A DNA stretch of 64,000 bases, taken from positions 1,178,001 to 1,242,000 of the forward strand of contig NZ_CP078091.1 of NCBI RefSeq assembly GCF_025917005.1. The letters are read 5' to 3'. How positions within the stretch are numbered: position 1 is the first letter of the stretch; the number at the start of each line of letters is the position of its first letter. The DNA is from Porphyrobacter sp. ULC335. GTDB lineage: Bacteria > Pseudomonadota > Alphaproteobacteria > Sphingomonadales > Sphingomonadaceae. Shown piece after piece: positions 1 to 7,715 of this stretch. A program made the translations under genes and the position numbers. The notes beneath the pieces were generated by a model, which was not told where the DNA came from, did not search any database, and worked only from the letters and a program-made list of their open reading frames with translations.

Positions 1-550
1 CGGCCTGGCCGTCATGCGTGTTGCCGACCCCGCCATAGAGGTGCGTACCCGGAACGAACACGGTGCCGCCTTGCTGTTCCGAGACATCTTCCACGGCAGC
101 AAAAAGGCTGATCACGCCGCTGGGGTCGCGGTGGATATATTGATGCGATGACCCAATGTAGCTGGTGAAGGTGGCGACTTCGAGAAGCGGGCGCGACCGG
201 CCGCAATATTCGGACAGCACGCCTTCAAGCCGCTGGCACAAGGTCGCCGCAAAGCTCTTTACGGGCGGCGTCGAAGGCAGCGAGCAGAAGTCGCGACGCT
301 TGTAGCGATTATCGGTCTCGCTCGCGAAAGAGCACTTGCTGCGATCGGGATTGTCGATCGTCTCGCGCATCAGCTCCAGACCGGCATCGGCTTCGGCGTC
401 CGACAGGAGGCCTGTCAGGACAACCAGTCCGTGGGCATCCATCATCGTCAGGGCTTTGCGGACGCAGTGATCGGCAAGCCTGCCGTGTTCATCCAGAACG
501 GCTGGCACTTCGAACACGGACGTGTCGCTGGAAACCTCGAGTTCAGTCAT
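1..550 (-). CDS. PhyH-family Fe(II)/2-oxoglutarate dioxygenase-like protein, partial
   Basis: The gene starts at an ATG at 550 and stays open to the left window edge, so only the first 183 residues are present. The readable part contains HQYIHRDPSG, whose H-x-D fits the iron-binding pair of the phytanoyl-CoA dioxygenase (PhyH) family. It is followed by GGTVFVPGTH, the usual strand after the metal site in that family. The distal His and the 2-oxoglutarate Arg lie outside the window. Such enzymes hydroxylate or halogenate small molecules; the substrate cannot be told from sequence. It lies head-to-tail downstream of the fatty acyl-AMP ligase, 159 nt away, so the two may act on the same lipid product (inference). 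Confidence 0.7.
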   Translation of the reverse strand, partial: MTELEVSSDTSVFEVPAVLDEHGRLADHCVRKALTMMDAHGLVVLTGLLSDAEADAGLELMRETIDNPDRSKCSFASETDNRYKRRDFCSLPSTPPVKSFAATLCQRLEGVLSEYCGRSRPLLEVATFTSYIGSSHQYIHRDPSGVISLFAAVEDVSEQQGGTVFVPGTHLYGGVGNTHDGQA

Positions 551-709
551 GTCGATCCGCCTTGAACGATCCGGCAATCCACGCGCGGTCTGCCGCCGGT
601 CGCGATGCGTGCGGGACAGTGGCGCGGGGCCCAGCCGGATTTCTTGGCGCGGAACATTCACCATCGGGTTAACCCGGCGGTAGCGAGCGCAATCTCGCCC
701 GGAGTTACC

Positions 710-2443
710 CTAGGCCGCCAAGTCGATCGGAACGATCTCGCCCGCCAGATACAGCTTCTTGGCCTTGGCGCGGCTGAGCTTGCCCGATGATGTGCGCGGC
801 AGGGTGCGCGGGGGGACGAGTTCGACGATGCAGCTCATGCCGGTGACCGAGCGCACCTTGTCGGCGATCTGGTCGCGCAGCTTCACGCGTTCCTCGGGGT
901 CGGAGACCTTGCAATGCACCAGCACCGCGGGCGCTTCCTCGCCGTTTTCCATCTCGATCGAGAAGGCCGCGATGTCGCCGTGGTTGAAGCCGGGCAGCTG
1001 TTCCACCGCCCACTCGATATCCTGCGGCCAGTGGTTCTTGCCGTTGATGATGATCATATCCTTCGCCCGGCCGACGATGAACAGATAGCCGTTGGCGGTG
1101 TAGCCCATGTCCCCGGTGTCGAGCCATCCGTCGACCAGGCAGTCGCTGGTCGCTTCCTCGTTGCGGAAATAGGAGTGCATGACGCTGGGGCCGCGGCACC
1201 ATACCTTGCCGATCTGGTGATCGGCGCGATGCTTGCCATCCTCGCCCTTGATGGCGACTTCCATGTCGGGCAGCGGCTTGCCGCAGTTGACGATGGCGCG
1301 GTAGCGGGCCGGGCGCGACAGGTCACGCGGGGCGCCTGAGAGGCGCTCTTCCTCGACCAGTTCGACGCGGATACCCTCGCCCGGCGGCATCACCGTCACC
1401 GCCAGCACCGCTTCGGCGAGGCCATAGGACGGCGTGAAGGACGAAGCCTTGAAGCCCGCTTCGGCAAAGGCATTGACGAAGTTCTGCATCACGTCGGGGC
1501 GGATCATGTCCGCGCCGTTGCCCGCGATGCGCCAGCGCGACAGGTCGAAGCGCTCTGCCACCTGGCTCTGGCTCGAAATGCGGCGCGCGCAGATGTCGTA
1601 ACCGAAGGTCGGCGAATAGGAGAGCGTGTTGCCCGGGTTGCGGCTGATCATGTCGAGCCATGCCAGCGGGCGGCGCGCAAAGGCATCGGGCTTGAGGTAA
1701 TCGCCCGAGACCTGATTGGCGATCAGCGAGAGCAGGCAGCCGACCAGCCCCATGTCGTGATACCACGGCAGCCAGCTGACGCAGCGGTCGTTGGTGCCAA
1801 GCTCCATCGTGGTCGAGTGGCCGTAGAGATTGTGCAGCAGCGCGCGGTGCGTCACGGCCACGCCGGTCGGGAAGCGGGTCGATCCGGAGGAGTATTGCAG
1901 ATAGCAGATATCGTCCGGCGAGGCCTGCGGCAGATCGCAATCGGGCGCAGGCGTCTGTGCGAAATCCTGCCAGCTTTGCGCGGCACAGCCCTGACGCGCG
2001 GCGGCGGTCGAAGCCATCTCCGCGATCTCTTCGGGGTAGAGGAGCAGCTTCGGATCAGAGCTCATCAGCTGGATCGCCAGCTGGTCGATGTAATTGTCCT
2101 TGCCGCCAAAGGTCGTCGGCAGCGGCAGCGGCACCGGCCAGGCCCCGGCATAGACGCAGGCGCAGAACAGCGCGGCGAATTCCGCCCCGGTTTCCGCGAT
2201 CAGGGCAACGCGGTCTTCCTTGCCAATCCCCGCAGCAATCAGCCGCCGCGCCATCACCAGCGCATCTTCGCGCATGTCGGCATAGGGATAGACCCGCGCC
2301 AGTTCCCCGCGCATGTCGTGGAAGTTCAGCCCCTTGCGGCTGCGCGCGGCATAGTCGATCGCATCATTGAAGGTTGCAAATTGCGCACGGATTCGCGGCA
2401 GGTCGCAATCATTCGGCGTCGGCGTCAAAACAGCCTCGGTCAT
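710..2443 (-). CDS. Fatty acyl-AMP ligase (FAAL), stand-alone
   Basis: 577 residues from the ATG at 2443. The open frame continues upstream, but that part is shadow of the recX region and has no family match. The adenylate-forming core is clear: P-loop YSSGSTRFPTGVAVTH at about residue 190, YGLAEA at about 340, WLDTGDMGY and IIINGKNHWPQDIE near residue 470, and SSGKLSRAK at the end with the C-terminal catalytic Lys. FAALs activate fatty acids as acyl-adenylates and pass them to an acyl carrier protein or PKS/NRPS rather than to CoA. No carrier domain is fused and none is adjacent. The P-loop STRFPTG departs from the common STGDPKG. The ribosome site before the ATG is weak. It is divergent from recX. 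Confidence 0.88.
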   Translation of the reverse strand: MTEAVLTPTPNDCDLPRIRAQFATFNDAIDYAARSRKGLNFHDMRGELARVYPYADMREDALVMARRLIAAGIGKEDRVALIAETGAEFAALFCACVYAGAWPVPLPLPTTFGGKDNYIDQLAIQLMSSDPKLLLYPEEIAEMASTAAARQGCAAQSWQDFAQTPAPDCDLPQASPDDICYLQYSSGSTRFPTGVAVTHRALLHNLYGHSTTMELGTNDRCVSWLPWYHDMGLVGCLLSLIANQVSGDYLKPDAFARRPLAWLDMISRNPGNTLSYSPTFGYDICARRISSQSQVAERFDLSRWRIAGNGADMIRPDVMQNFVNAFAEAGFKASSFTPSYGLAEAVLAVTVMPPGEGIRVELVEEERLSGAPRDLSRPARYRAIVNCGKPLPDMEVAIKGEDGKHRADHQIGKVWCRGPSVMHSYFRNEEATSDCLVDGWLDTGDMGYTANGYLFIVGRAKDMIIINGKNHWPQDIEWAVEQLPGFNHGDIAAFSIEMENGEEAPAVLVHCKVSDPEERVKLRDQIADKVRSVTGMSCIVELVPPRTLPRTSSGKLSRAKAKKLYLAGEIVPIDLAA

Positions 2444-2586
2444 ATTTTTAAGCGATACCCGTAAGTTGCGGCACGGTTCATGGTAGTTTCCCGTCCGCGC
2501 TCTGGCATAACCCCGTGTCGCCGGGCATAGTCCGGCGGCGTCCAATATTTCGCATTTGATAAGGAAAGTGGCACGAATAAGGCGAA

Positions 2587-3261
2587 ATGGTTTCACGTAA
2601 AGCGAATTCGTCATCACCCGGTCGCCAAACCGGGGAGGATCGCACCGGCGGAGGCCGGGGCACGAAGCGGGTGAAACCTCCGCTGGGTGAGGCCACTTTG
2701 CGCGATCTGGCGCTGCATTATGCGGCGCGTTTCGCCACCACCGGCGCGCGGCTGGAAAGCTATCTGGTGCGCAAGATCCGGGAACGCGGCCTCGCCGAGG
2801 ATGCGGACGGGCGCACTCTGGAGGTGGACATTCCCGCGCTTGTCGCCCGGTTGGTCGAGCTCGGCTATGTCGATGATGATGCCTATGCCCGGATGCGCGC
2901 GCGCGATCTGGGCGCAAGGGGCTATGGCGCGCGGCGGGTCGAGGAGACCTTGCGCCATGCCGGGGTGGGCGAAAGCCTGCGACAGGCGCACAAGCCGGGC
3001 GAGGCGGCCAGCCGCCGTGCAGCCGCGCTGATGGCGCAGAAAAAGCGGCTCGGCCCGTTCGGCGCACAGGTGGAGGGCCGCGACCCGCTCACCGCGCGCA
3101 AGGCCCACGAAAAAGCCGTTGCAGCAATGCTGCGCGCAGGCCACCAGTACGATCACACGCGCTTCATCCTTGCCGCACGCACCAGCGAGGATATCGAGGA
3201 ATGGATCGACGAGGCTTTCGAAGCCTCCGGCGACGAGGAAGGGATCGAGGACCGATGGTAA
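2587..3261 (+). CDS. recX: RecX-family regulatory protein
   Basis: 224 residues with a weak AAGG site ahead of the ATG. After a basic, disordered N-terminus of about 30 residues come the three-helix RecX repeats (RDLALHYAARFATTGARLES, LVELGYVDDDAYARMRARDL) and a C-terminal repeat with HQYDHTRFI. RecX proteins bind RecA filaments and limit strand exchange; recA is not in the window. The sequence between the second and third repeats (about residues 115-175) is long and charged. The stop overlaps the start of the DUF192 lipoprotein gene by 7 nt, suggesting co-translation. Confidence 0.85.
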   Translation: MVSRKANSSSPGRQTGEDRTGGGRGTKRVKPPLGEATLRDLALHYAARFATTGARLESYLVRKIRERGLAEDADGRTLEVDIPALVARLVELGYVDDDAYARMRARDLGARGYGARRVEETLRHAGVGESLRQAHKPGEAASRRAAALMAQKKRLGPFGAQVEGRDPLTARKAHEKAVAAMLRAGHQYDHTRFILAARTSEDIEEWIDEAFEASGDEEGIEDRW

Positions 3262-3752
3262 GGCACATGCTCGCGGCAGCAGGATTGATGCTGGGGGCGC
3301 TCGCAGCGTGCTCGCCGGGCGAGGGCGCGACAGCCAGCGCGCAGGCACCCGCACAGGCAGAGGCCGCGCGGCATCCGGTCTCCGGCCTGGAAGTGATCGA
3401 CCTTGTGGTGGATCGCGGCGGCAAGAAGCTGACCTTCAAGGTTGAAGTCGCCGCCACGCCCGAGGCGCAGGCGCGCGGGCTGATGTTCCGCACCTCGCTT
3501 GGCGATTACGAGGGGATGATCTTCCCCTCCGCCGTGCCCGAGGCGCGCAGCTTCTGGATGAAGAACACACCGCTTTCGCTCGACATCATTTTCATCGGCG
3601 CGGACGGGCGGGTGCTCAACATCGCGGCCAACACCATCCCCTATTCGCTCGATTCGGTATCGTCGAAAGGCCTCGCCAGCGCGGTGCTGGAACTGCGCGC
3701 AGGCCGCGCGGCGGCGCTGGGCATCGTGCCGGGGGATAGAGTGGACTGGTAA
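3255..3752 (+). CDS. DUF192 family lipoprotein
   Basis: 165 residues from the ATG at 3255; a second ATG at 3267 (MLAAAG) is equally possible. The N-terminus is a lipoprotein signal ending in LAAC, then an Ala/Gln-rich linker, then a DUF192 domain with ARGLMFRTSL, FWMKNTPLSLDIIF and an Asp near the C-terminus. DUF192 is a small beta-barrel exported to the periplasm; its function is not established. The gene overlaps recX by 7 nt. Confidence 0.88.
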   Translation: MVRHMLAAAGLMLGALAACSPGEGATASAQAPAQAEAARHPVSGLEVIDLVVDRGGKKLTFKVEVAATPEAQARGLMFRTSLGDYEGMIFPSAVPEARSFWMKNTPLSLDIIFIGADGRVLNIAANTIPYSLDSVSSKGLASAVLELRAGRAAALGIVPGDRVDW

Positions 3753-3836
3753 TTGCGCGGCTGCGCCGCCGTTCGTTTCACGTTTCAGCGACAATCATTC
3801 TTGGCGCACCGCCGCGAATCCGCTAGGCGCTCGCCC

Positions 3837-4280
3837 ATGGGTATCCTCGCAAAAATCTTCACCTGGTGGGACGGTGCCACGATTGGCACTCACCTCTGGG
3901 CTAGCCGCGCCAAGGGCGAACATGTCGGCACCGATGCGGCCGGTAACAAGTATTACCGGGCAAGGCCAAAGACCGGGGCCAAAGCCGCAGGGCGGCCGGA
4001 CGGTTCCTACACCAGCCGCGACAAGCGCTGGGTGATCTATGCCGGCGCCAATGACGCAAGCCGCGTCCCGCCCGAATGGCATGGCTGGATCCACGGCACC
4101 TATGACGATGTGCCGGAAAGCCATCTGCCCCCGGCCAAGATCTGGGAGGTGGATTACACCCCCAACGCCACCGGCACTGCGCAAGCCTATCGCCCGCAAG
4201 GCGATCTTGAGCGCGGCGGCCAGCGTGCCCGCGCCGTGGGCGATTACGAGGCGTGGACTCCCGGCAGCGCGGATAGCTGA
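3837..4280 (+). CDS. NDUFA12-like NADH:ubiquinone oxidoreductase subunit
   Basis: 147 residues beginning MGILAKIFTWWDGATIGT, which is the usual start of the bacterial homologue of mitochondrial complex I accessory subunit NDUFA12 (B17.2). The hallmark WVIYAG and PPEWHGWIHGTYDD stretches are present. In alphaproteobacteria this protein is a supernumerary complex I component or assembly factor on the cytoplasmic arm. The frame is open further upstream, but the ATG at 3837 matches the family start. The next gene, DUF2155, follows 5 nt later. This two-gene arrangement is common in alphaproteobacteria. Confidence 0.92.
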   Translation: MGILAKIFTWWDGATIGTHLWASRAKGEHVGTDAAGNKYYRARPKTGAKAAGRPDGSYTSRDKRWVIYAGANDASRVPPEWHGWIHGTYDDVPESHLPPAKIWEVDYTPNATGTAQAYRPQGDLERGGQRARAVGDYEAWTPGSADS

Positions 4281-4285
4281 GGCTG

Positions 4286-4885
4286 ATGGTCGCGGCCCTT
4301 CGCCTTGCCGCGCCGCTGGCTGGCGCCCTGCTGCTTGCTGCCTGCGACTTCGTCTCGCCCGCGCCTGACACGGTCAAGGTTCCGATCGACGAGGCGAACC
4401 CCGTGGCGGCGGCCTCTGCCCCCGCCGCGCCGGTCAATGATTATGGCGCGACCCCGATGAACGAGCGTGTCGCCGTGCTGGGCCTGCTCAACAAGCGCAA
4501 CAATGTCTCCGAGGAAATCCGCCTGAAGCCGGGCGAAAGCCGCGAGATCGGCCCGGTGATCATCCGCGTCTCCGCCTGCGAGCGCACCGCGCCGTGGGAA
4601 CTGCCGCAGCAGACCGGCGCCTTCGTGCAGGTCGACATCCGCGGGCGCGGGGCGGCCCAGCATGCGCGCGTCTTCTCGGGCTGGATGTTCCTCGAATCGC
4701 CCAGCCTCAATGTGGTCGAACACCCGGTCTATGACGTCTGGGTCAAGGACTGCACGATGCGCTTCCCGGGAGAGGAAGGTTCGGCATCGCCGACCGCCGA
4801 TCCCTCGGCCAAGCCTGCTCCGGCCGCTTCGGCGACACCGACACCCGCGCCTGCGCCCGCAGCGACTCCCGCTCCGGCCGCATAG
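4286..4885 (+). CDS. DUF2155 domain lipoprotein
   Basis: 199 residues. A signal peptide ends in LLLAAC, a lipobox. Residues of about 50-150 form the DUF2155 domain, with VAVLGLLNKRNN, FSGWMFLESPSLNVVEHPVYDVWVKDC and two conserved Cys that could form a disulphide. The last 35 residues are a Pro/Ala/Thr-rich tail. The final 157 nt overlap the 3' end of aat on the other strand, exactly over this tail. The function of the family is unknown; a periplasmic partner role is inferred from its usual position next to the NDUFA12-like gene. Confidence 0.85.
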   Translation: MVAALRLAAPLAGALLLAACDFVSPAPDTVKVPIDEANPVAAASAPAAPVNDYGATPMNERVAVLGLLNKRNNVSEEIRLKPGESREIGPVIIRVSACERTAPWELPQQTGAFVQVDIRGRGAAQHARVFSGWMFLESPSLNVVEHPVYDVWVKDCTMRFPGEEGSASPTADPSAKPAPAASATPTPAPAPAATPAPAA

Positions 4886-5550
4886 CCCGAACCGGCCCCG
4901 GTCGAAAACGCCCGCCACGCCGTGCCAAGGCTCTTTTGCGGCTGGCCCTTGGCGCGTTCCACCAGCCGGCGGTAATCGGCCTGCGCCAATTCGTGCGCGC
5001 CCATTGATCGCAGATGCTCGGTCATGAACTGGCAATCGAGCAGCACGAACCCCGCGTGGTCCATCATCGCCACCAGCCAGGCGAGCGCGACCTTGCTGGC
5101 ATCGGGCGCGCGGCTGAACATGCTCTCCCCGCAGAACACCCGGTCGAAGCTGACGCCATAGAGCCCGCCGACCAGTTCCGGCTCCGCGCCGTCTTCCCCC
5201 GCCAGCCAGCACTCGACCGAATGCGCATGGCCCGCGCGGTGGAGGCCGATATAGGATTGCACGATCCGCTCGCTGATCCAGGTTTCGGGATGATCCTCGC
5301 GCGGCTGTGCGCAGGCGCGGATCACTTGCTCGAAGGCGCGATCAACCGTGATCGTGAACCGGTCGCTGCGGATCACCTTGCGCAGGCTTTTGGACAGATG
5401 CAGCCCTTTGAGCGGGATGATCGCCCGGTCGCGCGGCTCGACCCAGAACACCTCGGGATCGTCGCGCTTGTCCGCCATCGGGAAAATCCCGCTGCGATAG
5501 GCGAGCAGCAGAGTCTCTACCGGGACAGGAGGGCGGGTGGGGGCGTGCAT
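4729..5550 (-). CDS. aat: Leucyl/phenylalanyl-tRNA--protein transferase with C-terminal extension
   Basis: 273 residues from ATG 5550. Aat transfers Leu or Phe from aminoacyl-tRNA to N-terminal Lys/Arg of proteins, marking them for ClpAP degradation (N-end rule). Family motifs are complete: LLAYRSGIFPMAD, WVEPRDRAIIPL, ESMFSRAPDASKVALAWL, LLDCQF and HLRSMGAHE. The core ends near residue 220. The remaining 50 or so residues are a Gly/Ala-rich repeat, because the frame runs through the 3' end of the convergent DUF2155 gene until a stop at 4729. The usual family length is about 230-240. Confidence 0.93.
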   Translation of the reverse strand: MHAPTRPPVPVETLLLAYRSGIFPMADKRDDPEVFWVEPRDRAIIPLKGLHLSKSLRKVIRSDRFTITVDRAFEQVIRACAQPREDHPETWISERIVQSYIGLHRAGHAHSVECWLAGEDGAEPELVGGLYGVSFDRVFCGESMFSRAPDASKVALAWLVAMMDHAGFVLLDCQFMTEHLRSMGAHELAQADYRRLVERAKGQPQKSLGTAWRAFSTGAGSGYAAGAGVAAGAGAGVGVAEAAGAGLAEGSAVGDAEPSSPGKRIVQSLTQTS

Positions 5551-5645
5551 GATTGCATTGCACAATACAGGCGAGTGCGGCTTGAGGCAAAGAGGATTGC
5601 CTATCACGGGCGGCTTCGTTAAGGGGCACCGCTTCAACGCGCTGC

Positions 5646-5721
5646 AGGGGTGTAGCTCAGTTGGTAGAGCATCGGTCTCCAAAACCGAGGGCCTGCGGTT
5701 CGAGTCCGCACACCCCTGCCA
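5646..5721 (+). tRNA. tRNA-Trp (anticodon CCA)
   Basis: The 76-nt cloverleaf is complete. Acceptor stem AGGGGTG pairs with CACCCCT, followed by discriminator G and an encoded CCA at 5719-5721. The D-arm is GCTCAGTTGGTAGAGC. The anticodon stem TCGGT/ACCGA holds loop CTCCAAA with anticodon CCA. The T-arm is TGCGGTTCGAGTCCGCA. tRNA-Trp upstream of secE-nusG is the usual alphaproteobacterial order. Confidence 0.97.
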
Positions 5722-5977
5722 TTGCGTCTTTGTTTCCGCATCGCCTCCGCGATGCGAAATCCTCGCTCTCACGATCTTCGAACGCTTCGCTGCGGGGCGG
5801 CCGCTTGGCCTTGCGACGCCTTTGGCGTCGATCCTGCCCGCTCTTGCAAACGTCTTTATCGGGCTTTTTCTGCGAATCCTTGCGTTTCATCGCGAGCGCC
5901 ATTCATCCTGCCGCAAGGCGAGCCGTGTATTCCTGTCGACGAACCGTTGGACTGACCCTCTCACAGGAGACCACAGG
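5722..5977. other. Spacer between tRNA-Trp and the 50-residue ORF, hairpin-rich
   Basis: No convincing gene. A hairpin CGCATCGC-CTCC-GCGATGCG lies at 5737-5756 just after the tRNA. One copy of the covarying GC-rich palindrome family lies at 5789-5815, followed by CGACGCC-TTT-GGCGTCG. The first hairpin may help end tRNA transcription, but it has no T-tract. Confidence 0.5.
5789..5815 (+). repeat. Covarying GC-rich palindrome family, copy 1
   Basis: The copy reads GCTGCGGGG then GGCCGCTTGGCC then TTGCG. It shares a [C/G]CTGCGGG lead, a palindromic core and a trailing CTTGCG with copies at 7212, 11860 and (minus strand) 21962. The core stem bases differ but stay complementary. It is the most diverged copy, with CGCTTG instead of CGGTCG at the centre. 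Confidence 0.55.
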
Positions 5978-6130
5978 ATGAGCGCCTACACCTTCCGTTC
6001 CTCGCGTCCCGATCAATGGGTCAGCCCGCGACCGACCCGTGATCCCGCCCGGCTGTCTGCCATTCATGGCCCGCTGCGGCCGATGCAGGCCGAGCCGGGC
6101 CTCATCGCGCGCCTTTTCGCCCTGCGCTAG
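5978..6130 (+). CDS. Small hypothetical protein (50 aa)
   Basis: Fifty residues starting MSAYTFRSSRPDQWVSPRP, rich in Arg and Pro, with no signal peptide or membrane segment. It has a good ribosome site (ACAGGAG, 11 nt ahead of the ATG) and sits between tRNA-Trp and secE. The family is not recognised. The evidence is the ribosome site, the spacing and the bounded ORF in an otherwise hairpin-rich spacer; a chance ORF is possible. Confidence 0.45.
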   Translation: MSAYTFRSSRPDQWVSPRPTRDPARLSAIHGPLRPMQAEPGLIARLFALR

Positions 6131-6306
6131 ACCGCGCCGCCAAGCGTTCTTGCAATTGCGCCGTCCCCGGCGTAAGAGCCTCCGCGTCTTTCCGACATCG
6201 GCAGATCATCCAGCCCCTCCGAGACCTTGTCCCGGGCGGCGCGGAGCCCTACCTGAAAGCCGGCCGGACGAGACGTGAAGGCATTACGCGAAGGAACAGG
6301 GCTGGC

Positions 6307-6549
6307 ATGGCCGACAAGATGATCGCTCCCAAAGACGGGACAGTAGAAAAGAAGCGCAAGACTTCGCCCGGCGAGTTCTTCAATCAGGTCAAGGCCGAGA
6401 CGAACAAGATCGTCTGGCCGACCCGTGAAGAAACCGTGCGCACGGCGATCTTCGTGTTCATCTTCATGCTGATTCTCTCGATCTTCTTCCTCGGAGTGGA
6501 CAGCCTGTTTGGCGCTGTCGTCCGCGGCGCGATCAGCCTGTTGCAATAG
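6307..6549 (+). CDS. secE: Preprotein translocase subunit SecE
   Basis: 80 residues. A basic cytoplasmic N-terminus leads to an amphipathic helix with PGEFFNQVKAETNKIVWPTR, the SecE signature. One membrane segment follows at about residues 46-72. SecE clamps SecY in the SecYEG channel of the inner membrane. This is the short single-TM form normal in alphaproteobacteria. nusG follows after 58 nt. Confidence 0.97.
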   Translation: MADKMIAPKDGTVEKKRKTSPGEFFNQVKAETNKIVWPTREETVRTAIFVFIFMLILSIFFLGVDSLFGAVVRGAISLLQ

Positions 6550-6607
6550 GCCCCGCGCCCCCCTCGCATTCCTCTGCCCGTCAGACCCAATTTTCCAAGG
6601 ACTCTCC

Positions 6608-7144
6608 ATGGCTCGCTGGTACATCATCCACGCTTACTCCGGTTTCGAGAACAAGGTGCGCGACGCGATCATTTCCGAGGCCGAACGCCTCGGCCTGTCG
6701 GACGGTGTCGAGGAAGTGCAGGTTCCCACCGAGACCATCACAGAGGTCAAGCGCGGCAAGAAGGTGCAGGTCGAACGCAAGTTCATGCCCGGCTATGTCC
6801 TCGCCAAGCTGAACATGACCGACGATGTCTACCACCTCGTCAAGAACACCCCCAAGGTGACCGGCTTCCTCGGCTCGGGCAACAAGCCGCAGCCGATCTC
6901 CGAAAAGGAAGCCTCGCGCTATTTCGGCGGCGTGGCCGACGCCCAGGCCGCGCCCAAGCGCGAGATCAGCGTCGATTACGAGATCGGCGATTCGGTCAAG
7001 GTGCTCGACGGGCCCTTCGCCAGCTTCAACGGGATCGTGGAAGAGCTCGATTTCGACAAGGCCAAGGTCAAGGTCTCGGTCTCGATCTTCGGCCGCGCCA
7101 CTCCGGTGGAGCTCGATTTCGAGCACGTGGAACTCGCGAAATAA
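6608..7144 (+). CDS. nusG: Transcription termination/antitermination protein NusG
   Basis: 178 residues. The NGN domain starts MARWYIIHAYSGFENKV and includes the FMPGYVLA strand. The C-terminal KOW domain is GDSVKVLDGPFASFNGIVEE. NusG binds the RNA polymerase clamp and couples it to Rho or ribosomes. ATG 6608 is used because the upstream in-frame sequence is the antisense-like end of secE. In most bacteria rplK follows directly; here rplK is 3.5 kb away. Confidence 0.97.
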   Translation: MARWYIIHAYSGFENKVRDAIISEAERLGLSDGVEEVQVPTETITEVKRGKKVQVERKFMPGYVLAKLNMTDDVYHLVKNTPKVTGFLGSGNKPQPISEKEASRYFGGVADAQAAPKREISVDYEIGDSVKVLDGPFASFNGIVEELDFDKAKVKVSVSIFGRATPVELDFEHVELAK

Positions 7145-7150
7145 TGGTTG

Positions 7151-7172
7151 CGCTCGCCCCTCCGGGCGAGCG
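7151..7172 (+). terminator. Hairpin after nusG, possible terminator
   Basis: A perfect 9-bp stem CGCTCGCCC/GGGCGAGCG with a CTCC loop begins 6 nt after the nusG stop. It lacks a clear T-tract (TCCTCGG follows), so it may be a Rho-assisted end or a 3'-protecting stem. Confidence 0.45.
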
Positions 7173-7211
7173 TCCTCGGCGCTGTTCCTTCGTCGCTTCG
7201 CTCCTTCGGGC

Positions 7212-7238
7212 GCCTGCGGGCGGGCGGTCGCCCTTGCG
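7212..7238 (+). repeat. Covarying GC-rich palindrome family, copy 2
   Basis: Intergenic between nusG and the zinc-ribbon gene. The core is GGGCGGTCGCCC, preceded by CCTGCGGGC and followed by TTGCG. The stem GGG/CCC differs from the GCG/CGC and GGC/GCC of copies 3 and 4, while the CGGTCG centre is the same. Confidence 0.6.
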
Positions 7239-7277
7239 GCCTCTTGCGATGCCGTTCTCGCGCTATTCGCTGGCGCA

Positions 7278-7472
7278 GTGAAAACCCGTCCCGGCATCTG
7301 CAATCGCAAGCGCCGCTTCGCCTCGCGTGAGGAGGCCGAAGCGGTTGCCGTGCAGGCCGACGTCACCTTGCGCGCCTACAAGTGTGCGCTGTGCCGCCAG
7401 TTCCACCTCACCAGCCGCACCAAGGGGCTGCGAGTGCCGCGCGGCAGTGCAGGGGAAGCTGCCATTCCTTGA
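7278..7472 (+). CDS. Zinc-ribbon-like small protein (64 aa)
   Basis: 64 residues from a GTG start. A basic N-terminus (CNRKRRFASREEAEAVA) leads to YKCALCRQFHLTSR. The C-x2-C-x3-H pattern suggests a small zinc ribbon, and this arrangement recurs in sphingomonad mini-proteins of unknown function (recollection, not checked). The ribosome site is weak. A second, interrupted version lies at 9582-9740, with KCAPCKAFHLT matching KCALCRQFHLT. The two copies flank the DUF4189-like pair. Confidence 0.6.
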   Translation: MKTRPGICNRKRRFASREEAEAVAVQADVTLRAYKCALCRQFHLTSRTKGLRVPRGSAGEAAIP

Positions 7473-7715
7473 GGCCAGGGGGCGATTGCCCCTGCCCGCC
7501 GTCGTCGTCCAAGCAAACTGGGTTGCAAGCGCCATCGCCTTGTGAACCTTGCGATCTCGTCCCGATCGTTACGCGCGGAGATGCATCGCCAAGCCTCTGG
7601 TCCGTCCCGGCGCGGAAGGACGCTCGGGCGCACATGAGAAAACGTACTAATGCGCCAAGATGATGGCCGGCCACGATGGCGCCACTATGTTCGCCCTCTG
7701 CCGTCGGAGCGTAGC

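Noticed and set aside
2588..2603. Second parS-like site (GGTTTCACGTAAAGCG)
   Set aside because: Only about 12 of 16 positions match and it lies in the recX start codons.
2444..3067. N-terminal 208-residue extension of the FAAL reading frame
   Set aside because: It is antisense to recX, Arg/Pro-rich without domains, and the family start fits ATG 2443.
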